Source of the DNA: Strongylocentrotus purpuratus
Taxonomy: Eukaryota > Echinodermata > Echinoidea > Camarodonta > Strongylocentrotidae
Length of the DNA: 64,000 bases
Assembly (NCBI RefSeq): GCF_000002235.5
Contig: NW_022145615.1
Coordinates: forward strand, 14,990,712-15,054,711
Direction of reading: 5' to 3'
The position numbers were made by a program, and so were the translations under genes. Position 1 is the first letter of the stretch; every line of letters begins with the position of its first letter. Positions 11,600-22,400 of the stretch are shown here, one piece after another. The notes beneath the pieces are model-generated. The model did not search any database and was not told the origin of the DNA. It saw only the letters and a program-made list of their open reading frames with translations.

Positions 11600-11935
11600 C
11601 AGGGCCCTGTCTTATAAAGAGTTGATATCAATCGCAACTTATATGCGATTGATATCAATCACAATTTGCATAATATATTTCATTCTGCTGAGAGTGCGAA
11701 TGCGATCGGAATATGGGATTTTGCTCTCAAGATTTGAGACACTTGTTATTTATGAAGAAAACTTGGATTTTGTACCTAGATGCATATAATTTTTGCAAAA
11801 TCGAATGGTTGATTCCATTGTTTGATGATTAGTGGACTTCATTCCTGGGTATTTTATTTGTATGTTACAAAATATTGAAGAGGCCTTATTGAAATAGCGT
11901 TAGATTTCTGGTATAGGTTAATGCATCATTGCCCT
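11600..11935. repeat. Dispersed repeat, copy also near 58440-59035
   Basis: Shared blocks occur in the same order in both places: ggattttgctctcaa or a close variant, acatggattttgtacc-like, gggtattttatttgtatgt, and aatgcatcat near the end. This copy starts with gggccctgtcttataaagag and a small palindrome (gatatcaatcgcaac / gcgattgatatc, about 11622-11654). The family is unidentified. Confidence 0.6.
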
Positions 11936-11964
11936 TTTTTCTTCACAAAATGCTTTTTTTACTG

Positions 11965-12190
11965 CATGGTGCACCCCCCGGGGGGGGGGGGGAGGGGAGG
12001 TACTCACATATTAAAACATACAGCGCCGCTCTAGGTCACTTTTTCACACAAAAAATCCCTAAACATGCATGGGTCCGTTTTTTTAAAAATTTTCAGGTGT
12101 TTGCTTGGCTTGAGCGGCACACCCCCTTCGAACCAAATCAGAGTACCCCTCCCCCCTCCGGGGTACACTCCCGCTATGAAAGACACCCCA
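11965..12190. repeat. GC-rich foldback-like repeat in intergenic DNA
   Basis: The left side carries a CCCCCCGGGG run followed by GAGGGGAGGTACTC. The right side carries GAGTACCCCTCCCCCCTCC, so the ends are inverted relative to each other. No ORF of significance lies between. It is probably a non-autonomous DNA element, but its limits are imprecise because of the G-run. Confidence 0.5.
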
Positions 12191-12471
12191 CCGCCCTTGA
12201 TCCCATCAGGAGTTACATAGACTGTAATAATCTACTTTCCGGTATTATATACCCAGACGTTGTGTGTCCGGACAGGTTGACACAACCGGCCGGACAGTCG
12301 ATTTAAAACAGCAATTTTAAGAAGTTTACAGCAATAACCTTTTTCAGGACTCCCCAATCCTCCCCCACATGGGGCAACCGCAAGCCTACTGTATATCTAC
12401 ATCACCATCCAAGCCGATACTTATAAGCAGCATCTAATATTTCATATATCTCTCAATTAGACTTACCAGTG

Positions 12472-12735
12472 TTGGACAATATTATAAAGAACAACTATTC
12501 ATGATGGTTAGTATGAATTTTTGTGTTCAATGTGAAGACAAAAGAGAAGTCTTTGTTTGTTATTTGTCCAATTTGTCGAGGTTTATAACAATATGTCATA
12601 AATCTAAGCCTTATATTGGACAATATTATAAAGGACAACTATTCCTGATGGTTATACTTTTATAGTATATGATGCATAATTTTTGTTCAATCTAAAGATC
12701 AACAAAAGAGGAGTCTTTGTTTGTTAAGTGCCTGG
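12472..12735. repeat. Direct duplication, unit about 145 bp
   Basis: The block ttggacaatattataaagaa at 12473 recurs at about 12617. Both are followed by acaactattc, tgatggtta, tttttgttcaat and agtctttgtttgtt. The first copy lacks about 15 bp that the second has. It lies in the TBCA-GKAP1 intergenic region. Confidence 0.8.
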
Positions 12736-12939
12736 ATCCCCCCCCCCCTGTCATCATAGTACTTATCCAAGGTAAAATCAAATGAATTACAAATGTTTGC
12801 TAGCTATATGTCAGTGGTCCTATATATATATATATATATCTGAGCTTATCATTAACAATAAAGTGGTAGCTGCAATGAACTGCAATATGCTCGTTGTAGT
12901 AAATTAGTGATAGATCTGATATTTACTTACATTCAGTAT

Positions 12940-13249
12940 GGGTAACTGGATTAGCATTGTTTGTCCCCTGTATTGTACATTTATCCACCTTAATCCCCTA
13001 TTATTTACTATTCTATTATCATTGAAGTCTGCTTCTTTTTTTTAAATCTACCATATAGTGATAGACCTCTGATATTTTTCTTTTTCTTTTTTACAGACCA
13101 CCTCTTTTCCACTTTTTCAATGTCTTTATAACTTCCTTGTTATTGTTCATGAATTATTCTTGTTAACGATGAACTTGTTGTTACTGTTCATAACTGCATT
13201 GTTTTCACGTCAGTGGAAATAAATAAATAAATCTTGAATCTTGAATCTA
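12940..13249 (+). mobile_element. Probable LINE 3' end with AAAT and TTGAATC tail
   Basis: A non-coding, T-rich stretch ends in ggaaataaataaataaatc followed by two ttgaatc units at 13216-13248. The tail type matches the LINE fragment at 6417-6881, suggesting a very short 3' LINE remnant. There is no coding remnant to confirm it, and the left limit is a guess. It ends about 200 bp upstream of the GKAP1 start codon. Confidence 0.4.
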
Positions 13250-13452
13250 GGCGGCAGGGCACAGACACTGAAATGTGGTCACAGATGGCGCTATAGCGAA
13301 AAATAAAAAGCTGTGCTTGCGCTTTATAATGTCAACAAAAATAAAACGCGTGTGACATTTGAACCTATGAACTGAGGCACAAGTCTATACATGCAGTGCT
13401 AGTGCAGTGTGATTTGAAGTCGGTGAATCTCTCTCTCGCTATCGAATAAAGA
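13250..13452 (+). promoter_or_regulatory. GKAP1 proximal promoter and 5'UTR (position inferred)
   Basis: This interval lies between the LINE-like tail and the GKAP1 start codon. It has more CpG than its surroundings (atggcgctatagcg, cttgcgc, aaacgcgtg). I see no clear TATA box. The start codon at 13453 sits in aagaATGG, a good context with purine at -3 and G at +4. The transcription start cannot be placed from sequence. Confidence 0.35.
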
Positions 13453-16400
13453 ATGGCAGCAAAACCAGCAATGCAGCTTTCTTCAAGATTTGGTGTTCTT
13501 CGAGTAGATGACTCTCAAGACCTTGATTCGGATGAAGACATGACTGCACAACGAAGGAAAGAGAAAGAAGTCAAAGCAGCTGTGGAAGCAGCAAAGAAAA
13601 GGGCCAAGAAGAAGAAGAAGGCACAACAGCAGAGCAATACTAAAAACGAGGTATGAGTGGGAGAGTGCACACTGAAGTCTGCTAGTGGAGTGGCCGGTGG
13701 CTCAGCTCAGGCTCAGCAGCGCAATGGGAATTCCCCAGTTTAATGGAACTGACTTACATTCATATTGGTACCATTACATGACAATTGACATCTCCCGGTG
13801 GGGTCACTCAATGTGACTTCCGGACCGCATGACCGTTACCAAAATCGCGGAAAAAGGGGTCAATTTCAAGCAATGTCCGCGGACAAAATATTCCTCGAAA
13901 TTAAGAAAATAGGGGGGCACATGTGTCCCCGAAATTGATAAATAGGGGTCAGGAAAAGGGAAAAGAGAAAACCGGGAAGGGAAAAGAGAAAACGGGGAAG
14001 AAAAATTCTCGGAGCCGAGTCTTGTCCTTGAAATATGGTAAAATAGGGGTAAATTTGCGAAAGTGTCCTTACAATCTTATAAATAGGGGTATTCCAAAGT
14101 ACGATTTTGTCCTTGTTTTGACGTAAAAAAGGGGGTTAAATTTCACAAAATGTCCTTGAAATTGACCGCAAAAGGGGGTTATATGCATTGGTGGTAACGG
14201 TCATACGTGTCACTCTTTGCAGGGGAGTGACCCCACCGGGTGACATCTATTCTAGATGATACCACTGAACTTAATAAAATATGTATTTTCACTTCAGTGT
14301 TTTCAGTTCAATTGATATTAGGGGTCTAATATGTGATGCTATGGCCTAGAGTAGAGTAGGGCCTAGTCTAGAGTAGACCAGGCCTTCTTATTTATCTTAA
14401 TCTTAGACTTGGACCAAATTTTCAGTCTCTTTCGTTCGTTAAGCTAAGCCTCTTAATTATTTGGGTAGGGTCGGCTCTCTCTTTAGAGACAGAAGCTGAC
14501 TATACGCATTCACTTTCAAACACCATAGCTAGGCACATTCATGGGGCACTAGAGGGCGCTTCGGTCGCGTACGAAAATCTGAATGGCCTTGCTGCGGTGG
14601 GTCGGCAATAATCAGCCCAAAACTTGGATATGGGAGGTTGGAAGGATATATCTTTTTTATAATGTTATCCGGTCTTACCCTTAACCATCCTAGATCTATG
14701 TTTAATGTATGTAGGAATAACATGCGAGTATGATAAGAGAAACATCGGGACCATTACAGAAGTAACTTTTGAAATATTAGCCTAGAAATGACCACCAAAC
14801 GGAAAAAATTGACATTTTTTCCCGACAAATCTTCATAAAATCTGAGTTATAAACAATTCACATCTAGGTACACTAATACAAATACGATTTTCTGAAAATT
14901 CAGGTATGATTTTTTAAGTTTCTTTCAAGTATATTTCTGCGCATTGCAGCGCCAATATTCTTCACTGCTTCAAAATCACCCTTGATTTTTTTTTTTGCAA
15001 CGAATTTGATACGAGGGCAGCGAGTGTTCCCCGTTCCTTGCGTGTTGAAAGTTTGGTAATAAATAGTTTGCATTGACTCGCGCACGAAAAAATGGTCAAA
15101 AACAAAATGTCAAATGAAGAAATAAACAAGCTTTTGTATAGTTATAAGAGTTCTACCGAGGTTTCTTTGTCGATTTAATTTATTATATAGTCTCAATTAG
15201 AATTCAGAATTATCTCACTGAAAAGTTAAGAAACCGACGATGTTCTCGATCGTAGTTATTTTCATTTTGCCAGCAGCCAATCTAGCGTTGTTTGGGCAAA
15301 AGGCTAAGCCGCTGCCTTCCCACCGCGAACCTTTCTGAGTCCCGCTAAAATGGCGCGCTGCGGAGCTCCGAAGCTGCGTTGGTATCGCTGCAAACTCTCA
15401 GCCGGCTAGCTCCCCACGACGGACCATTCGCGGTATGGTGAGAGTGTGTGTGTGAGGTATGATTTTGGATTCGAGAACGCACGTAACGCAACCGTGCGCG
15501 TCATTTATGTGTACGACCAATTTTACATGTACGATTTTTAGTACAGATACTTGGTCAGTTTTCTTCTTATATCTTTGGTTTTACAACATTTAAAAATATA
15601 ATTTCTTCAAATCTGCTCCTGACTCGGTTCAGACTAATTGTCTGATGTGTTTTCAAGTCCATTTTTGGAATATATTTTTTTGCATGAATTTGCCTACCAT
15701 AGCCATTTATGGCCATATTTTTATGCCCCCAAAATTCCCCCAAATTTCATTTTACCTCGTGCATATCCAATTTATTTTTACAGTGTAAATTAGGTTCCAC
15801 TTACCAACTTGACTGAAATAATCTGTTTAATGATTCCTTTTTACGAAAATATGGGTCACAATCGACATCCATGATGTTGAAAATCTTGCAAGCCGTATTT
15901 TAACTCTCGCTGCGCGTGACGTCATCTAAATCTCATCCCTTCTAGTCTACACTGAAGGGAAAATGATTATGAAGAAAAACTGTGATAACGCCATTACGAA
16001 TGTGTAGCTCGTGCATGGATGTCGATTTTGACCCATAATTTCCTAAAAAAGGACAAGAAATGATAATAAATAGGAAGTAAAGAGTCCAAAAAATAGGATT
16101 TTGTCTTAAGTGGCCGAAAAACCCCTCCTTTACTCTAAATGCAAATTTGAATCTGATGCCCTTTCCAGAACCCACTTGCAAATTATTAACAGCGATAAAA
16201 CACATGCGATTGTGAGTGAGTGAGTGAGTGAGTTCAAGTACAGTATTGGTGTTGAGAGCATGGAAAGGCTGCTGAACCAAGCTCCAACACCGACGTCAGT
16301 TTAGAAGAACGATACTGATGACGTTATTGATAGCTCAACACCAAGCGACGTCCTACTCTACAGGCAAAAAGTTTTGCGATAAAAGCCTAATCCATTCAGA

Positions 16401-19400
16401 AATTCCAATAAATTACATCATATCAAATGTAAAGTCATATTAAAAAATGAATAGAGAAAATATAATTTCTCTTGAAAAACATATATATAGCTCCCATGAT
16501 TTACAGTTGTTTTGACTGGAAAATGGATTTTACCTTGGCTTGATTGTGAGATTTGTGACGGATGTACGCATAGTTACCTGGGGCCCGTTTCTCGAAACCA
16601 ACGACAAGACAGACATAACTTTATCCGCCATCTACGGAGATGTACTCTTTGGGGTGATGGTCTAGATTACTGAAAATATAGTTGTTAAAGGTTGAAAGAT
16701 TAGGAGAATCTGAAGATAATGAGAACAGTGATTTGAATTTTTGAAGAGGGAATAAGAAACAACGTACAGTGTACTGCCTGTAATTTTGACTAAGTATTAT
16801 TTTCTCTTGACTAGCTGCGGGAAATGGCTTTCACCAAGATTGCCTGTGTTCCCAAGGCTCTAGCATCAAGTCCTCCAGTCAGCAAGCCGGTCATCGTTCA
16901 TCCAGAGGTCTTAAAGATTGGATCTCCTCCTGAGGGGAGTAAGGACTATGAACATTGGCATTCTAAAGATCAAGAGGTACATGCTCCTACTGTATGTCTG
17001 TTCTTTGAACATTCTGTTTCAGGGATAGCAGTTAATATCAATGCTTCTTCAAAGTTTAATGGTTTCATTTGTTGATCAACATGGTTTCAACTGTGTGGGG
17101 GAAGAGTAACATACACTGGACATCAGATTGTAAAATCATCACTTTTTTAATATTTTTTGAAAATATAAATTTATATAGTGTTTGTGAATCTTTTTCTGTA
17201 TTTGTCTTCTCCTTGTAAATACTATGGGTAATATTAACAAATATTTAAGATTGAAACAACATTTTTCTAATCAGTAGTTGTTACTGTTACTTTTGGATAG
17301 ATTTGTCAAATGTTCCATTTGGGTTGTAAAGGGCAACATTTTTTAGAAAATATATATATTTATGTTAAGGAAGATGACCTCTTAGGATTTTTCCATTTTA
17401 ATATACTGTACAGTAATGTTGATGATGGCTTCTCGTGTCCACCTCTAATTGTTGCATTATTAATCCAATATTTTCAATGTTTTGTTCCCACCTCATGCAG
17501 TTTGTAGATGGGCAATACCAACACGACATTCAGAGGGCCATACTTCAAAGCAAACTGGAATTCGAGAAAAGAGAGAAGGTAACACTCTACTGTCTACTCT
17601 AATTCAACTTTCAAACTGACTCCATAAAACTTAAAAACATACGAAAACATATTTATTTGATTTAGATTTTTATGCCTCCGTCCGTACGTCCGTACGTACG
17701 TCTGTACGTACGTACGTCCCGTTCTCGTGATCGCGTTATCTGAAGAACTGGTTGATGGATTCCTGCCAAACTTTGGTCATGTATGTATCTTGTAGAGCCG
17801 ATGAACTGATTAGATTTTGGGGTTACGAGGTCAAAGGTCAAAGGTCACAGGGCTCATTATGTATGCAAAACGAGCTCGTGATCGCGTTATCTGAAGAACT
17901 GGTTGATGGATTCCTGCCAAACTTTGGTCATGTATGTATCTTGTAGAGCCGATGAACTGATTAGATTTTGGGGTCACGAGGTCAAAGGTCACAGGGCTCA
18001 TTATGTATGCAAAATGAGCTCGTGATCGCGTTATCTGAAGAACTGATTGATGGATTGCTGCCAAACTTAGGTCATGTATGTTACTTGCAAAGCCGAAAAA
18101 CTGATTAAATTTTGAGGTCACGAGGTCAAAGGTCAAAGGCCACAGGGCTCATTATGTATGCAAAACGAGCTTGTGATCGCGTTATCTGAAGAACCGATTG
18201 ATGGATTGCTGCCAAACTTAGGTCATGTATGTTACTTGCAAAGCCGAAAAACTGATTAGATTTTGAGGTCACGAGGTCAAAGGTCAAAGGCCACAGGGCT
18301 CATTATGTATGCAAAACGAGCTTGTGATCGTGTTATCTGAAGAACCGATTGATGGATTCCTGCCAACTTAGGTCATGTTTGTTCTTGCAGAGCCAATGAA
18401 CTGAGTAGATTCTTGGTTCATAAGGTCAAAGGTCATGGGCTCATTATGTATGCAAAAATAGCTTGTAATCACAATATTCTGAGAACCTGTTAATGGATTA
18501 CAATTGAACTTGAATTCGAAAAATTTCTTCTGTTTTGGTTTGTAAAATTGCTCTATGACGGAGGCATCATTTTCGACTGCGCGCAGTCGAAGTTCCATCT
18601 AGTTTCAAGAAAACATCAAATTTGATGAATTTTATAACCTTAGAGCAATAAATCATGATGTATAGAATAAACAGTAAAGACCCCAGTAAAGATCCATGTT
18701 TATAAGTGCATGTGATAAAACACCTTTAAATCATACATATTGTACTCTCTGATTTAAATAATTTAAAAACGCTAAGAAAGGAACTCTTTGCATACCATAA
18801 AAATGTAATTTCTTGAGTAAAATGTGATGATTTATATGATTGAAGGCTTTACTCAGATCTAAAGAGATGCCAGTAGTATAAAGGTTCTTACTCAGAGATG
18901 TTACAAGTGCATCATGGATATCTAATAAAGCCATTTCATTAGATTTATTTCATAAAAGCCGTATTGGCAGAACTTAGTAATATATATTCTTTAAAAAAAA
19001 GTAGGGGATAATAATGGGTCTATAATTTTTAACATCATGTTCATCATTTTCTTGAACAGGTAAAATTGTTTGAAAAATTCAGGTAGATGGTGATATATTG
19101 ATAACATATATAAGAGCGATTTAAAAATGAAATATTAAATATTATGTTATGACAAGAGGACTGATATTGTCTACACCACAGCTTTTGCTATTCTTCAAAT
19201 TATTTACAATGCAAATTATTTCATTTTGATATACAGGGTTTAGAAATATTGAGTTTTCACAATTACATGTAGTTGACATAAATTCATTATAGTTAATATG
19301 GTTGGCATTGCTAACCAAGTAACTGATGGTTGCCCCTATACTAACAAAAGAAAAAAAATGTATTAATGATGTGTATAGTTAGTTTCTTATTCTCATATAT

Positions 19401-22400
19401 TTTATAAACCAAGTGACATTTGTTTACTAAAAAGGAATGAATTTCAAATCTTGAAAATAAATGAACATGGAAATGATAATTGATTAACAAAGAAAATAAA
19501 ATTTGCTATTTTTGTTGGTGTACGTAATCCATAAATTCTCAAGTTCTTAGGCTGACATGAGTGTGCAACAGTTCATTTGACTCTAATTTCCTGGACTTGA
19601 TATCTCAAGATACATAAGACTTGCATAAGATTTCAATGAAAGAAGTCTCAATACAATTCATATCTTCATGTTTTTCAAAATAATCACAAAGTTAAGACGT
19701 TGTTGAATAGAATTCAGGCTATCATTAAGGAAACCTTGCATTTACTGTCTTTAACATCAATGTAATGATGCATCTAAAGAGGGAAGTAAATCACATAACC
19801 TTTCACTTTTTTAGTTTATGCAAGAAGTTGGGCCTGAAATGCTTGAGGCGGAAGATGATCTGTCAAAATATCCACAGACGAATCGGAGGGAGAGACGAAA
19901 GCACTTACAAGGCAAAGAGAAGCCCCAGCCAATGAGCTTACAGGAGTTCCATCAAGAAGCATCGAGAGGGAGTGGTGATGTCGGTCTGGATGAAATAGAG
20001 TTACCTCAGGTTAGGAACGTGTTGTGTGTAGGCACAAACCCTTGTCATTCATTGTGTGTAACAGAGTGTCTGCGCTGCTGACTGCATGGTCACCATTGGC
20101 TCTGTACTTTATATTTGAAACAGCCAGAGACTGACAGGGCTCTGCTCTGCTCCAGGCTTTATTAGATGATTTGCCTGCATGCTATAAAGAAACGTGATGT
20201 ATGCTGAAAATAGTGAATGAAATTCTGCACAATAAACATTGGTGTAGCTAATGGGGGGGGGGGGGGGGAAGGGGAGGAGGATGTGCCCCCTGCCCTGATT
20301 GAACACTGGAAACAGGCAAGAAAGTAAAAGAAAGATCTTTTTGTTAATGACGTTTCCTAAACTAAAACTTGTAAGATTAGTGCCCTCTCAATGGTTAAGC
20401 TCACACCATCAGGGTGTTTATTTTCCAACTCTGTATACTTTTGCTATGCTCTGGTCCTATGATCACGGGTGTTGATTATTACTTTGATCTGAAATTCCTA
20501 CCTGGTACACTTTTCCTTCACCTTGGCTTTTAATTGGAGAAAAAAAAGATACATGCAGGCTAAACTCCAGATCAAAATTGATGAAATCAGGGTGATAACA
20601 CTAAATCTTTGATTTCAAAGTAGAGAGAATATAGTCTAAAGTAGATCTGAGAACATAACTGTCGAAGCACTGTAGCCTAGCAACTGACCTGACTTATCTC
20701 TTGTGTGTGTTTGTATCATTATACAGCCTCCTGAAGAAAACAAGGAAATCTTCACCAGTGTGAAAGAAGAAATCAACAGAGTCATGGCAAAGGAAAAGAA
20801 GAAGACAAGAAAGAAAAGAGATTCAGAATCAAATGAGGTAATGGATATTATCATGATTGGGATACTTATGTTAGAAGTGCGTACTACTAAGATCAGAGTA
20901 AAAGCATGGGCCACTCCCGATGGACACCTTGCTTTTGAACCAAAGTGCCATAACCTCTGGCAGTAGTGTATTCATGCAGCACCTCCATCACTTTTGCATT
21001 GATTATTCTAAAATGTACAAAGTGGGATATCTCCATATTTTTTAAGATTTTTTAAAAGGTTTTATGTCCACATTAACTGCATATGAAAGAATTTACAAAA
21101 TAAGGCATATACAAGGTAACAAAACATGTACATAATATTTGATAGATACAACAGTAAAAAAAACATGATTTAATGGCAAGTCATTAAATACAAATGATGC
21201 TAACAACAATCTGCAGTAATGAGGAGGAAACCTTGGAAGCATTATGCTTGTAATTAAGGTTCCCTTTACATGATACGTTTGTTACATAATATATAAAACA
21301 AAGTTACTCCTCGATTATCACAATTTCCGTGGCATTTCTTGGACGACTATTGAATTCTTTGTCCAAGTTATGTATATGATTATGGTAATTTTGAGCAGTA
21401 GTTGTCTTTCCAATTGTGATTTCGTAGTTTTGAATGATTTTTTGTTACGAGCACGTATATTTATTTGGGTTCGTTTCGGCACGCATTACAGCTAACGAGG
21501 TGCATTGCGCATTTTTTCTGTGACTAGTTTGAACTTGCCTTGCAACAGCTATCAGTATCGAAACTTGTGATTACCAAGTAATTTTTCGCTTTAAAAACGC
21601 ATGCGGTGTTTAAAATATGAGATAAATATTTATTTTGTCTTTAGAAAATTTTAAAACTAAAGATGACAGGATTTAAAAAAAAAAATTCCAGAATTTTTTT
21701 TTCCCCAATTTTTTTTCTTCCAGATTTTTTTATTTATTTTTGTCTTCAAAGTAGGGGTGCGCCTTATACACAGGTACGCCTTATACACAGAGATTTACGG
21801 TAAACTGTGTGACAGATCTTTGGAAATTTGGAGGTCATATGTAGCAAAGCTAACTGCGAACTGGTTTATTACCGTATTTGCCGGCATAAAGGCCGCAGTA
21901 TTCTTGGAAGAGAAAATATCAAAAAGTTGGGGTGCGGCCTATGTGGCGAAAGAGTAAAAAAAAAAGTAAGTCAAAACCAGCACAAATTTGCACATATGGG
22001 ACTACTGACGGTACAATAACTATACCACTATGGTACAGGACATTTCCACATATCTTACCGACAATTTTACCTTGCATTGTTGACATGAAGACGAAAATAA
22101 ACTTCCAAAAACAACATCTGCCGATAGATCTTGATCTAAGTTCGTGCCAATGCATTGCAAAAGTAAAAGAAGGGCGCATTTAATGGAGCTGCCGCAAAGC
22201 ATCCAGCACGCGAAGTCGCTATTTAGAATCTATTTCAATACACAAGAGAGAGGCGCAATGTATACATCCGAGAAAACTGCAGATGATAGCATCGGTGCGG
22301 GATGGCCGAGCGGTCTAAGGCGGGGATTTTAATCACATCAACATTTGTACGCAAGAGATCAAATCCCGTCTTCGACAAAAGTTGTTTTTTTAAATGTCAA

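Noticed and set aside
17724..18480. CRISPR-like regular repeats
   Set aside because: The units are about 151 bp, contiguous and without unique spacers, in animal DNA. This is a minisatellite.
18731..18934. A host gene for the reverse-transcriptase-like ORF
   Set aside because: The flanking frames show the rest of a broken LINE reverse transcriptase, so it is a transposon remnant and not a domesticated gene.
21919..22202. Several 60-86 codon ORFs on both strands
   Set aside because: They lie inside the TA-flanked MITE at 21872-22452. Overlap on both strands and the lack of motifs indicate chance frames.
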